NCBI GenBank assembly: GCA_024811115.1
Contig: JAKOGH010000971.1
Span: 1 to 64,000 of the forward strand
Direction of reading: 5' to 3'
DNA from: Terana coerulea
Taxonomy: Eukaryota; Basidiomycota; Agaricomycetes; Polyporales; Phanerochaetaceae
Length of the DNA: 64,000 nucleotides
This document shows, one piece after another, positions 1 through 12,400 of this stretch; position 1 is the first letter of the stretch, and the number at the start of each line of letters is the position of its first letter. The notes below the pieces were generated by a model. It saw nothing but the letters and a program-made list of their open reading frames with translations, was not told the origin of the DNA and ran no database searches. The translations under genes were made by a program, and so were the position numbers.

Positions 1-1580
1 GAGCTAGAAATAGCTAGAAATTGTCGAAATTCGATTATTTCTGGCTTACTGATTGGGTAGGTCACAGTAAGTACTGTTTACTTACTAAGTAAGTAAGAGT
101 AAGTAAGCTCTTGCTCTTTGGTGGAGCTAGAAATAGCAAGAAATTCGTCAAAATTCGAATATTTCTGGCTTACTGACTGGATAAGCAGCTAACTGACAAT
201 GCAAAGTTTGATGATGAAGCAAAGTATACATGTTCACTTTTCAATTAGGCATGTACATATGTATATATTCCAATTAAATGTGTACACATCCCAATAAAGG
301 TATGTACATGTTTACATAAGCTGTACATATCCTGATTTCGGATGTGTACACGTTTACATAAGCTGTACATATCCCAATTCGGACATGTACACGTTTACAT
401 AAGCTGTACATATCCCAATTTGGACATGTACACATCCCACTAGGCATGTACACGCTTACATAAGCTGTACGCCGTACGGAATCCACCCTGGATTTCCATT
501 TTAATAATATTAAAGTTGTCCAAATTGATTGGCCGAGCTTCAAGTCGAAGTGGTGACCTGTTCTACAATTGATGTAACCATGGCTTCTGCGCAAGAGCTT
601 CACATTGAGGAAGCTGAATACGACCAGCAGCAACTAGTGTATCAAAGTTTGCGCGAGCGCGACTCAGTGATTAATAAACCAAGTCCACCTTGGCACTATT
701 TTAGCTACTATTATCAGAAAGAAAGTAGTAGCATACCCGGAACAACATGCATTGCCTTTTGCCAATTAGTGCTGGCTCTTAAAATAAAAGCATATCTTTG
801 CCATGACCAGGTGACGCATCAGGAGATAGACCGTAAATTCGATGTTCAAGAGAGTAGCTATGGCCAACTTGCTCGCACTCACAATATCACCTTCATTATT
901 ATTCAAAGTATCTACGTCGCTAGAGGAAAGCTTATGGTGAAGGGTAATAGCAATGTGGCACAAAGTGCGAACTCCAAGTTCCTTTAGCATATGCTGGTTC
1001 ATTGTTGCCAAAAGCAAAACAAACAATAAACAATTCGATTAGAATAATAATTGTTTTGCTTTTGGAAAAGCAAAACAATTAATAAACAATTCGATTAAAA
1101 TAATCATTGATTCTTTTTTTCGGAAGCACAATGGTGAGTCAAAAATTAAATGCCATGACAATGAACTATGTAAACATTCACTATTGAGCGCCATACGTCA
1201 TATGCAATATAATTATATATATAGCAAGCGTCATGACGCTAAAACAGGTAGCTGATTCCATTTTAATAGTATTAGGTATGTACATGTTTACATAAGCTGT
1301 ACATATCCCAATTTGGATATGTACATGTTTTCATAAGCTGTACACGTACGTAATCTACCCCTGGATTACGATTTTAATAATATTAGGCAAGTACACATGT
1401 ACATATCCTAATTTGGATGTGTACACATCCCAATTAAGCATGTACACATGTACATATCCCAATTTGGACATGTACACATCCCAATTAGGTATGTACACGT
1501 TTACATAAGCTGTACGCGTACGGAATCCACCCTGGATTACGATTTTAATAATATTAGACATTGCGTACGCTGTCATAAAG
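1..1580. repeat. AT-rich repeat arrays
   Basis: No gene is supported here. A ~60-bp motif starting gagctagaaatagc occurs at 1-60 and, diverged, at 124-185. Two arrays of a degenerate unit of about 35 bp (core acataagctgtacatatccc) lie at about 225-520 and 1262-1565. Each array block ends in a shared tail with core ccctggatt and ttttaataatatta, seen at 466-512, 1340-1386 and 1512-1557. A further near-duplicate with core aaacaattcgatta is at about 1012-1110. The longest reading frame (529-987) starts on TTG and resembles nothing I know. The block is probably transposon or minisatellite debris. Confidence 0.6.
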
Positions 1581-1589
1581 CTCGCACAG

Positions 1590-2169
1590 TTCAGTGCGAA
1601 CCCGTCTGAAGATCACCTGAACAGAGTGCTGTATATCTGCCGCTACCTGTCAGGTGACTCGTAACTACACCCTCGAGTATGACGGCTCTTCTAGGTTAGG
1701 CTTAGTGGTGTACACTGATGCAGATTGGGCAGCTGCTTCCAATCGCCGCTCTCAGACTGGCTTCTTGCTAATGCTTGCAGAAGGAGCCTTTAACTGGAGC
1801 TCTTCGCACAGAAGTCCGTAGCAATGTCGACTAAAGATGCCGAATACATGGCACTTAGTGACTGCTCCCGAGAAGTCATGTGGATCCAAAATATCCTCTC
1901 TGAACTCGGGTTACAACTTCGAGAAAGTACCCATCTGCAGCGATAACCAGGGTGCTCTATTCGTTTCGGAAAATCCCATTACTGAAAAGCGCACTAAGCA
2001 CATCGACTTCTGCTACCACTACATTCGTGATGTCGTTGAAGCTGGCCACGTCAAAGTACTCTTCGTACCTGGCGTTGACAATCTCGCAGATATCTTTACC
2101 AAGAATCTGGGCAGGGTCAAGATTGAGAAGTTCCGACCAATGCTCGGACTTCGCATCGCTGCTAACTAG
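1590..2169 (+). pseudogene. Ty1/Copia RNase H remnant
   Basis: This is the C-terminal end of a Copia-type polyprotein: the end of reverse transcriptase and the RNase H domain. Diagnostic strings include YTDADWAA (about 1713-1736), MSTKDAEYMALS (about 1826-1861), SDNQGALF and TKHIDFCYHYIR, then the terminal VDNLADIFTKNL segment before a stop at 2167-2169. The frame changes at least twice (about 1800-1815 and 1925-1950), so it cannot encode an active protein. Protease, integrase and most of reverse transcriptase are missing upstream. It is a 5'-truncated, decayed copy followed by its 3' LTR. Confidence 0.85.
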
Positions 2170-2216
2170 CGTGACTGAACCAGCGCAGGCAATACGCCGT
2201 GCTAGGTTAGGAGGAG

Positions 2217-2446
2217 TGTTGAGTCAGATAGACGCTGTAAGCGCTCTGCTCACATCTTCTCTATTGTTCTACCAGATTCCACCATGACGATCTCTATTGT
2301 CTATTGTCCTGGTACCTATTTGTGTCTGTTTGTAGTATAGCCACACAGTATTGTATATAAGGCAGCTCTCTGCGCCATACTTAAATAAGACTCTTACATC
2401 TCTCAGCCCACTAATGTATGTATCAACCAACCTACAGATGAGTAAC
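2217..2446 (+). mobile_element. Copia 3' LTR
   Basis: A purine tract (ggttaggaggag, 2204-2215) leads into TGTTGAGTCAG at 2217, the usual polypurine-tract/LTR junction. A tatataagg promoter-like motif lies near 2354. The right end is set tentatively at a CA dinucleotide near 2446, because no second LTR is present for comparison. No open gene is seen from there to 2790. Confidence 0.6.
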
Positions 2447-2790
2447 TATCCTAGCTTCCTCTAGGCCTCAGTAGGAGTGTACGCCACTGTATGCGCTGCA
2501 CTTCTACAATCTGAGCCATTGGTTTCAAGTGGAACAAGTTGACAAGTGCAGCCACACAGACTCCCGGAGGCAGCGTTGGCCCAGCGGCATTGTGGCGGCT
2601 ATGTGAAGTGCACATGTGCAAGATCAACTAGAATAGAACGCAGAATTGTTACACCGAGCTAAATCATAACATTGAGCCGGAGGGTAACATTATTGAGTCA
2701 GTGAAGCAACTGTATAATATCAACTACAAGCAATACAACAAATACAGTAATCAAAAGCAGTCATAACTTATTCCGATAATACCTACCCGA

Positions 2791-5700
2791 TCACTGTGCC
2801 AGCGCGGGTATCGAGTCCAATCGCGGATGAGGCTTCCGTCGCCGGTAGTGCATGACGAGCTCGCCCGACTGCCGCCACACAAATTGGCGCACGGACGCGA
2901 GGGTCTGGTTCAGCGACAACACCTGCTCGTTGCACAAGATCTCGAACAGATCCTCGGGGCGCGGCCGCGAGTCACTGTCCGTGCGTGAGAGCTTGCCAAG
3001 CGAGTGCATAGACCGCGCGTCCAAGGAGGAGCGTGGGGAGCTCGTTCGTGAGCCCGCCGCGTTGATCTTATCCAACTTGTCTTGCACCTGTGCAAGATGT
3101 TGGTTGTATTTGTTGAAACAAGCAGTGAAGGACATACGTGGTGTGTAAGTTTCCTCACTCGCAAGAATCTGCTTGCAGTGAGCTTTGACTGGGCACTACA
3201 GGGAGAACATGTATTAAAATCAAAGCTGTTTATACACAGCGTCATCACTCACGTGTTCAGTAGCTCGGGCAGAATTTCGTCATTGGGGTCCTTACTGCGG
3301 TACGGGAGCAGCACAAAGCTGACTTTGACAGTGGGTATTGGCGGTATCTTGTTTACCAACAGGTACTCCAACAACCAGAAGGGCATCATCTCTTCCAGCG
3401 TCCGCGCATCTGCGCTCGTGCTCGCCAGTTGTCCTCGGTAGAGCGTAGTCCATCCAGAAGGACACTCCTCGGATATCAGAACAGAGGTATTTGCCGGTAT
3501 AGAGATGGACGGGGCTTCGTTGGACGGCGGCGGGTTAAGTGGGGCGGCGAACAACGTCTGCAGTGGCGTCTTCGGTGGCGAATGCTGCAAAATATCCTGT
3601 GTACGGGCGTTAGCACATCAACAGGCCATATGTGGGCACGGACAATACATACCGCCGGCGTTGTAACCTCAGCCGTAGAGCTTCCTCCTGGAGTCACCGG
3701 TCCCGTCTCCGACGCACTCCGCTTCGGTGTCTTGCCGAATACCTTCAACCTGCCCATCAGCCCACCCGGCGTGCTGGGCATCGGCGTGTTTGGGTCGTAT
3801 GGCTTGGTGGCCGGCGCGCCCCAACTGCCGAAGTCGTCGGGCGACGGAGGGACGGGGAGTGGCGGTGGAACCGATACTGAGGGTTTCCGCGAACGTAGTG
3901 AGAAATAATCAGCCTCACGGACGGCTGATGTGCCATCTGTTGTGGCGGATCGCCGAGGTACAGGTGTATTGTCATTGCTGAAAGGCGATTGTGGTATGGG
4001 TGAGAGCGTCGTGTCGCGTAAGGCAGTGTTGATGGGAATCATGGGAGTAATGAGAGGAGACAGCCGCGGCATCGACACGATACCGGGTGACTGAGCTGGA
4101 AGCATGTTTGGTGAAGTGACCACGAGAGTGTTGCGCGTAATTACGGGGGACTTCCGCGACGCTTCAGAAGATGAGCGCGAGCGTACCCCGGTGGTTGGTT
4201 TGCAAGGTCGATGTGCCCTGGGGTAGTCCGATGCATACGGTGCCCCTCAGTGCCACCAGCCTCACGAGTGCGCCGGGATACAGCTCGTTGTTGGTCTCGG
4301 ATAAAATGAATGAAGAGGTTGCGGAGTACCCATTTACCCACATTGACTGTAGCAGGATGGTTAGCTGCATCACACCATAGGCATAATACATGTCACTCAC
4401 TCCTTTGCTCATCATTGAAGTGCTTGTCTAACGCGAATCCCGCCTCATCCGCATAGATCTCTGCCTCAAAACAGCGATCGTTCAAATGCACGCTTAGCAG
4501 CCCCGTCTTTGTGTCCACGCTCGCCCAACTCGCGACCACCGCCTCGCCTTCGATGCGTTCTTTCACAGTCTCAAGCGCTTCCCTCGGACTACGCTCCGCG
4601 AACTCCTGGCCTTCCGTGCTCCCACTCGATGAGCTCCCGCAAAAACTAGCCTCCGCGACATCCTCAGACGTGAAACGCCCAATGCAGTGCCCGCGCACAA
4701 TATCCCAGACCGAGACGCCCCCGGCCGTATCCACGGTTAAAGCGTGAATGCGATCGTTGAGCAATGCACAGCGCACCAGCCCATATTCGCCATGGGTGAC
4801 TTCGTCCGGAACGGTGTACAGTGGGACGGCGTCTGACGCAATCTCACGCTCCTCGAAGTCGATGCGGGCCGTCCGTCGCGGGTGTATCGTCTCTTCAGCA
4901 GCGCGAGAGTGCATAATAATGGATTCGGCTTGGCCAGGACTTGTACTACGAGGTGGTACACCGGTGTTGACAAAGACGGCTTGGAGGGGCGACCGGGCGA
5001 GTCGAGGGACTGACATGACGGAAGCTGCAGAATACAAGGTCGCAACTTCGGGGTCTCGACCTCTCGACATGGTACCCAATCTTGAGAAGGCCGAGTCGTT
5101 GGGCGATGTAAGCTTGATAAGGCTGTCGAACGGAAGCCCATACCAGGTTTCGTCTCCTTCGCGATCGACATCTTGAGCAGTAACGGAGCTAACCGAAGTG
5201 TCATGTCCTGATGTGGATAGCGAAGTCGATGTTCGATGACTCTTGCCTCGTGGAGTGGGGCTCGGAGAGTGTGAATGTGAATGGACTCCTTCGAAGCGCG
5301 CCGACTGCAGTACTGGGGAAGTTGTTGGGTACCTTGAGGTTTCAAGGGGGGAATCAGTAGGCGACGGCGCCGCAAGATTCTCATCCGAACCGGTACTGAG
5401 CAATGTAGCCCGAACCGCTCGTCTCTGAGGCACGCGCCATCGCCTAATGCTTGAGTTCCCGGATGCGGTCCAAAGCACATTGTCGTCCATGGTGACGATC
5501 TTGTTGATTCCGTCCATTGCTTTGGAAGATGACCGGTCAGATTCTTGCGCAATCAGGACGCATTCGCCGTCGGAGATGTCGGTGCAACCTTCCACGTCGA
5601 CCTTACAAACGAGTCCAGTACGGTCTCCAGAGTAGAATATCTCAAGCGACGGGTGATTGGAGAACAGCGACCAGACGGACTCGGTGTGATGTGTAAACGT

Positions 5701-7093
5701 GTGGAGACATTTCTGCGTTGCCAACGACCAGAGTTTTACTGACGCTATTATTTGAGACCCATCAACAGCTAGATTGAATAGTATCACAGAAATAGCGTAC
5801 CATCTGCGGATCCGGTCAACAGCTGTTCAGGCCACGAATATTAGTACAGATTCCAGCCTAACATGCTTTGAAACTGACTGCGTGCACTCACGTATCTCGC
5901 ATCATCCGAAATTAAGATCGCTCGAATGTTATCGGTATGTCCAACGAGCTTTCCGACCCGTTTGCCAGACCTCGGATCCCACATTCGAACCACGCGCTCT
6001 GGTGACCCGGATGCCACCAGCGAGCCATATACGTCTGTTGTTAACGCATACACCGATGCTTTTGGCCCAGCGGACTCCGGAGGGTGAAGCGTCGTTAGAG
6101 CCTCTTGATTGGTTCGACTTGGATCCCATATCTTTATGGTGCGGTCGAAGGAGCCGGAGGCTAACCACTGCCGGTCGCGACTACGAGGGGCAGTCAGCAC
6201 TGCATGACGCTTGACTCGGCGAGCGAACATACCAGTAGGTTAGCGAGCGAACGTAGTCCGCATGGGTGCCGATGGTTGCTGGCTCTGCGGCATGGGCGGA
6301 ATGTGGCGACCAAACCTTCACTGTACCGTCCGATGACCCAGAGGCGACTACGGTACCGTTAGTATCAGTATAAGTGCAGGCAAACATCTACACACGAGTT
6401 TGATTGTAGTTGCAAAGGACAATGTCGTTCACCCAGTCGGTGTGTGCTTGTACAGATTGGCGAAAGTGAGATGGCTAAACGGGTCAGTTACAAGCAATAC
6501 TATCTGATACACGAACTTACCTGTCCAGGCTGGAAGGCGTCAAGGTCTGTCTCCCACTCTTGTTCGTAGGGAATACCGTCCTCGGGCCTTGGCCTCCGCC
6601 GCTTCTTCCTTGAGCTGTTATCGACGTCTCCCAAAACATCCCCATCGCTTCTCCATTCGTCCGCGTCCTCAACATCGTCCTCTGCGACCTCATCCGCCCA
6701 TCCAGTCATTATCTCCCAATGTCCTGTTGACCTCCTCATTCCGTCATCCCACATTCCGTATCTCTGCGAGCGTTTCTTCATGGGCATCCCCAAGTCCCAC
6801 GACAGGACCAGACCGTCTCGTCCTCCGCTGTACAGAATGCCCTCGGGCGTGCTGCGGCCGACGAGCTGGGTCGAGGTGTCCAGTGCAAGGCATGCAACAC
6901 CCAGTCTGTGCCGCGGGTGCTGGGCCCATTTCGGCCAGGTCTCCGTCGTAGGTTCATGATGGTTGCGGGAGGGGATAAGCAGCGGTCCTGCGGAACCGTT
7001 CCTCGACGCCCCGTGCGGCGGGAGCTGCAGGCGCGGGACGGGCTCTGCCGGTGGCGGGATGATGTAGCTGACTCTGCGTCGGGCGGGCGCCAT
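2791..7093 (-). CDS. WDR48/UAF1-like WD40 activator of a USP deubiquitinase
   Basis: The family (human WDR48/UAF1, fission yeast Bun107) binds and activates USP1/12/46-type deubiquitinases. The ATG at 7091-7093 opens a reading frame and canonical splice sites give exons 7093-6521, 6474-6396, 6347-6233, 6180-5892, 5822-5801, 5744-4401, 4346-4239 (donor tentative), 4161-3653, 3596-3253, 3195-3159 and 3087-2791, about 1238 codons. WD repeats are visible as [39 protein letters not shown] and [20 protein letters not shown] motif (here [10 protein letters not shown]) and a Ser/Pro-rich linker follow. The C-terminus ([28 protein letters not shown]) closely matches the WDR48 C-terminal ubiquitin-like domain. 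The intron at 4162-4238 was chosen only because it restores frame. Confidence 0.9.
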
Positions 7094-7543
7094 GTCGACT
7101 AGGCGATCTGCATGGAAGTCCTAGACGTTGACGAGAGTGAGGGGCGTGATGGACGGTGGTGAGCGAAGTGCAGCGGGACGCGGGTGCAGTCAGGTACGTA
7201 GGCCTTTGTCTTCTCATCTAATCGCCTGCAGAATAGATTGGCGCCGACTCTTCGACTACTGAAGACGTCACTCGTGCAAGGGTACATAGTACTACTATTA
7301 ACAGTAAAATACGCTGACAGTAACGGACGTCGGTCATGAATTTGAGCCATTCTTACGCGTATTGATATCAAGCCTTACAGTAAAAGACTGATGCTGGGGG
7401 TATAAACCAACAAGCTTCGTGTCGTGCTGTCAATGGAAACAGAGAGTACTTCGCGCTTTCTGGCTTACGGCAGACAGCGGTATACTTGACGGCTTGGCTA
7501 GAGGATTGGAACGAATTCAAGAAATAAAATTAAGATCATTGTT
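7094..7543. promoter_or_regulatory. 5' flank of the WD40 gene
   Basis: This sequence upstream of the WDR48-like ATG holds no convincing gene. Together with the miniature element at 7546-8180 and the flank up to 9460 it forms the space between the two divergently transcribed ubiquitin genes, so promoters of both are expected here. I could not define individual sites. Confidence 0.35.
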
Positions 7544-7545
7544 AC

Positions 7546-8180
7546 AGTCATCCACCGCCCGTTGAGCCACCACCACCCGTTGAGCCACCCCTACCGGGAG
7601 GCATTCCCAATCCTCCTAAATCATCAAAATATCGTCACAATTTCTCTCATACGATACAGTGGAGATGGTAGGTGTACTACAAGCAACAGAAAGCGTGTCG
7701 GTTTCTGCATGATGCAAAAGGATGGTTTTGTCAACTTCTCCAATTTTGATCTCCAGCGCAGTCTTCATACTGCGTGTACGGAAGCTCGGAAAGCTTGTGT
7801 ATGCGCCGACTGTATCGTAAACCAGCTATCCCGCTCAAATACGATGTGCTGTGGTGGATAGTGGCAGCAACCGAGCATCCGGTACCAGGAGAACGCGGTA
7901 TCACGAGCGCTACATGGTGTCAAGGACTGATGAGTTCCCTCATTCGGCCGAGCTTTTGCCTTATCAGGGGTGGCTCAACGGGTGGTGTGCATACCTTCCG
8001 CATCAAATGACCGGCATCATGCTGGCACACTCATTCCATCTCGCGGTCTTTCGGAAATAATAGCGAGCGTAGATGAGCAGTACTTGTACAACTCTATCAA
8101 GTTTGCTGCAGGGTAGGCTCTGCGCAGAGGTCTCCACAGCCGATGTAAATTTGGGTGGCTCAACGGGCGGTGGATGACTG
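7546..8180. mobile_element. TA-flanked TIR element (mariner/pogo-like, non-autonomous)
   Basis: A perfect 27-bp terminal inverted repeat opens at 7546 (CAGTCATCCACCG...) and closes at 8180 (...CGGTGGATGACTG). It is flanked on both sides by TA (7544-7545 and 8181-8182), the target duplication of the Tc1/mariner/pogo superfamily. A second, inner inverted pair with core CACCCGTTGAGCCACCCCT lies at about 7574-7591 and 7967-7985. The 635-bp body carries no transposase-like reading frame, so it should be mobilised in trans. Confidence 0.8.
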
Positions 8181-8182
8181 TA

Positions 8183-8854
8183 CCTCAGGCAAAACAGTTC
8201 GCAGTGTACAATCTGCTCATTCCCTCGTCATATATTTGACCAGATGAGATCGAGTAGCTTATGTGACATCCGGTGATGTTACCCCTCGCCGCTCGGGCAG
8301 GAAGTCATTCGGTAAGCTCTGTGATCATGCCAACTGAGTATGCGAACCAAGATGCGGGCAGCGCATTGAGCACGGCAGGCCACAGAAAATTGTATCAGAT
8401 ATTATTCATGAAGTCGTAGCCTCGCTGACAATTTAATGTGACATTCACCCGCTTGCTCCCGCAGATGCATAAGTATTAAGTGCAGCATTTCGCCTCCCCT
8501 ACACGACGACAAACAGGATGATCTGCATATCACTTACGATACGCAACATTCACCAACGCCACATGATTTGGTTCCTCAAGTCCTCATGGGCAGAGACACT
8601 TACGAACGCCAAGGCAAACTCTCCGTGGCACCGAGCGGGCCTTTCAGCGCAGCAGCACCCGGACCGCCGCCACCGACTGCAAGCTAGCCGTCTCAAGGGA
8701 GGGAGATCAGCTGCAGTATACGTTGCCATCTTCGAGGTAGCATGACTAGGTGTCTTTGAAACATGAGGTCTATATCGCGCCATCCCATAGTCAGGAGGAC
8801 GAAGGTTTACTTACCGTGAGTGACCTTGCGCAACGACTTCACCCACGGAGAGCA
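8183..8854. other. Intergenic, no supported gene
   Basis: Only short unconvincing frames are present, including 8518-8745 plus and 8550-8783 minus, which are shadows of each other. No repeats or motifs stood out. Confidence 0.4.
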
Positions 8855-9262
8855 CTATCTGACTTGGATCTCGGGCCTTGATAGGGTGGTGAAGGTAGTA
8901 TGAACGAAGTCCTCCGGAGCGTGTGCAGCATCCCACTCGTCAACGATTCTGTATGTTCCAAGAACCTCGGCGGAGTGAATTGAAACCTGGCGCTCTGCGG
9001 AACCGCGAGCACGGTCAACAAGGCACAGAATCGTGATCCCGCTCTCAGGAAAATCCCGGCGTTTCACCGTGGGTGTGGTCAGCAATGAACACGTAGCCCT
9101 TCTCGACACCGCACACAGCGAGTTGACAGAGCTCAGGTCGAGGTTGAAAGCAGCGAGACGGGCCAGAAGCAAGTGCGGGTGGAGAAGCAACGCACTCAAG
9201 GATGAAATGAATGTGATTTGATGGCATTTCCCGTTTGAGCGGACCTGTGCCTTGGCGGCCAA
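8855..9262 (-). CDS. Hypothetical protein fragment
   Basis: A 135-codon open frame on the minus strand has protein-like composition. It alternates hydrophobic segments (SSLSALLLHPHLLLARLAAF) with a region reading SGITILCLVDRARG, VSIHSAEVLGTYRIV and PEDFVHTTF. The frame begins on a TTG codon, so the true start would lie upstream or in a spliced exon; an in-frame AUG was not found. I do not recognise a family. It lies between the miniature element and the start of the deubiquitinase on the opposite strand. It may be a real small gene, a decayed gene or chance. Confidence 0.3.
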   Translation of the reverse strand: MAAKAQVRSNGKCHQITFISSLSALLLHPHLLLARLAAFNLDLSSVNSLCAVSRRATCSLLTTPTVKRRDFPESGITILCLVDRARGSAERQVSIHSAEVLGTYRIVDEWDAAHAPEDFVHTTFTTLSRPEIQVR

Positions 9263-9460
9263 AGCGGCGCGGGTTCTCGGGCGTCTAGTACCGGGTGCTC
9301 ACTCTGCTCTGCGTCTCCCGTGCTCGAGCGTTCTTGAGTCCTCCGAACTCGACGGCCACCACCTCCACCTCGTCAGCCAGCCCGCCGCTATCGACAGGGG
9401 CTACATTGAGGCAAGAGCAGTGCTCACGCCTCTCTCCCGACGTCCACGCCGCCCCGACCG

Positions 9461-12400
9461 ATGGCAATTACCAAATGGATACCAGCCTTCGGCGCAGCCC
9501 AGAGTACGGCCAGTCCCGCCGTACCACAGCCAAAGGAGACTGTTCCCGTAGTGACAACGGCAGATGCAAAGCAGTTTGGACTGGAGAATGTGCGTGCTAC
9601 CCTTCTGCTTCAAGCGTTGTTACTCATTATATCGGCAGTTCGGTAACACCTGGTATGCACGTATTCCAATCTATGCCGTCTTCCACGACTCGTCGTCTCT
9701 CCACCTACCTCGCTTGTGCTAGCAATGTAACTGTCCACTATGCGCTGCAGTGCATCCAACGTCTTCACGTTCTTCGCATCCACAACCTCACTCGAAGGAT
9801 TCACACGTACGTTGGGTGTCTCGCGATAGCCCGGGAGCTACCACATGGGACACCACTCTCATACGAGAAGCATATACCCAGCCTGTCACATCTCTCCTGC
9901 CATTCCGTTACTTCCTGTCCGCTTATCTCCACGATTTTGTTTCGCTCGAGCTAATGTTGTCTTCATCGTTTATAGTTATGCCAACTCCGTCCTCCAAGCG
10001 CTGTACTTCTGCGGCCCGTTCAGAGATCTGGTTGTCCAGTACCCAGACCCCTCATTTCCCGACATCACTTTGCCGCCGCCCTCTATCCCATTGCCACCGC
10101 CCTCGTCGCCACCTCAGGTCCATCCCCGTCCGAAGTCTAGCCGCAAAGGCTCGATATCTGAGAACCTGGGATTCACATCACAGCCAGCGGCAAGTCAGTC
10201 ATGCTCGAGCCCTACCACACCCGCGCCTTCTGGCCTTCCTATACCGACGACACCGCCTACTCTCTTGTCGGCTTTGCGTTCGCTATATGTCCACATCAGC
10301 CGAAACCCTGCGGACAAGGGTACGGTTGCACCACGGGCCTTCATCGACAAGTTGAAGGAGTTGAACGAGCTGTTTCGTGGCACCATGCATCAAGACGCGC
10401 ACGAGTTTCTGAACTTCCTGCTCAATCAGATCGTGGAGGAGATGGACGAGGACAAAAGAAGCTCGTGAACGGGCATGCATTATCCGGTGATAGTCCAGGA
10501 GAAGACCGTACGTGTCATCCATGCCGCCTCCCGCGCTGCTTCAGTCTTACCTCTCCCTCTGTATAGTTTCAGCCTCGATAGGTACTCTGCCCTCGACGGT
10601 GGCACCGTCCGTCCTGCCCAATTTTATTCAGAACACTCTGGTGCACCGGCTATTCGAGGGTGTGCTTACGAGCGAAACGAGGTGTCTCACCTGCGAGACT
10701 ATCTCATCCCGTGATGAGTCGTTCCTTGATTTGTCGATCGACATTGAGCAGAACTCCAGCGTAACCGCGTGCTTGCGCCAGTTCAGCGCGAGCGAAATGC
10801 TGTGTCAACGCAACAAATTCTTCTGTGATTCCTGTTGTGATTTGCAAGAGGCAGAGAAAAGGTATGTTCATCCTCTGATTCCATGATATGCTATTAACTC
10901 ATTTGCACAGGATGAAGATCAAGAAGCTTCCCAACGTTCTCGCGCTGCACCTCAAACGCTTCAAGTACCAGGAGGACGTCGGCAAGTACATCAAGCTGGC
11001 TTATCGTGTTGCTTTCCCCTTTGAGCTGCGATTGTTCAACACTGTGGACGATGCCCAAAATCCGGACCGCTTGTACGAGCTATTCGCGATTGTCGTGCAT
11101 ATCGGGAAGTGCGTACCCATTCGCGTGCTCTCGCTGACACATGGCTGATAAACATCCACAACATTTTCAGCGGTCCGCATCATGGCCATTATGTCAGCTT
11201 AGTCAAGGCACGCGGGACCTGGTACTTGTTCGATGACGACTCTGTCGAAGCTATCAAGGAGTCCGACATAGCAAAGTACTTCGGCGACTCGAATGCTGGA
11301 TCTGCTTACGTGCTCTACTACCAGGCAGTCGATCTTGATGTCGCTGCACTCGGATTGCAGGTGTCCGAATCCTCTGCAAATTCGCAAGTACTTATTACAG
11401 ACTCCTCGGCGAGTCAAACAACAACTCTGGCAACAACGTACGAGGGTAATGAACCCGTCGAACCTTCGCCTGCTCTTCCCCCTGGTCTCGCTCCCGAGTA
11501 TTCTGAGGACCTGCAAATACCGTCAGCTCGTCGGTCGCCTTCACCTCCGGCCTTTACCGCGTCGTTCAACGGAAATGGATCCGCATCTCAGGCCCCATCG
11601 CAGCCGCAGCCGTCGTTGTCCATTGATATTCCGGTGGCGCAGACCAATGTTGAACCATCGACATCTTCGCCAGGCGGTGCTTCTACCCCGGGGGCGTCAA
11701 GTAGTCGAGGCTTCTTTAATCTTGGGAGTTCGATAGGCTCAATACGGCACAAACGGTCACAACGATTAAGTGGGTCCAACTCTAACGGCTCTAACAACCG
11801 GCATAGCATTGTGGAGGCTCCCCCTGTTCCACCACTCCCTGTAGTATCGGATTCGCAGTCGGCCTCAAATTCGCCAATGCCTGTAGTCGGGTCCCTCCCT
11901 TCACCGATGAGTCCAGGTCCTGGTAACGGAAAGGAGAAAGAAAGGGAGAAGGAGAAGGAGAAGAGCTCTGGTGGTTGGTGGGGCAAGAGGAAGAGCTTCC
12001 GCGCCGACAAGCCGCCAGTCAGCAACGCGAGCCTGTTCGCCGAGCGATCGACATCGCTGGGTAGTGGCTCTCTGGACGACGGACAGACGCCGTGGTACAA
12101 GCCATCTCGCGTTAGCAGACGGGCCTCTGAGGTTGGTCTCTCCCATGCGCATTCACCTTCGACACCGCTGTCCACATCCGTTCCGACAACCTCCACTCTC
12201 TATCATGCGCAGACGATGTCACCCATGCTACGGCCAGTTCCCGAACATAAAAAGTCTTCCCCTGACCTCCCGACTACCGCAAGTATGGACAAGTCAGAGA
12301 AGCGCTCATCTCGACGCCCTGCGACAGCTGGCGCATCCATCGAGCGGTCACGGTCGTCCATTGCGCCCGGTGTGCCTCCCCTACCGTCGCCACCATCACT

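Noticed and set aside
529..987. 152-codon open frame in the repeat region
   Set aside because: Starts on TTG, sits in AT-rich repeats, and resembles no protein I know.
11588..12196. 202-codon minus-strand frame opposite the USP tail
   Set aside because: Antisense shadow of a Ser/Pro-rich coding exon.
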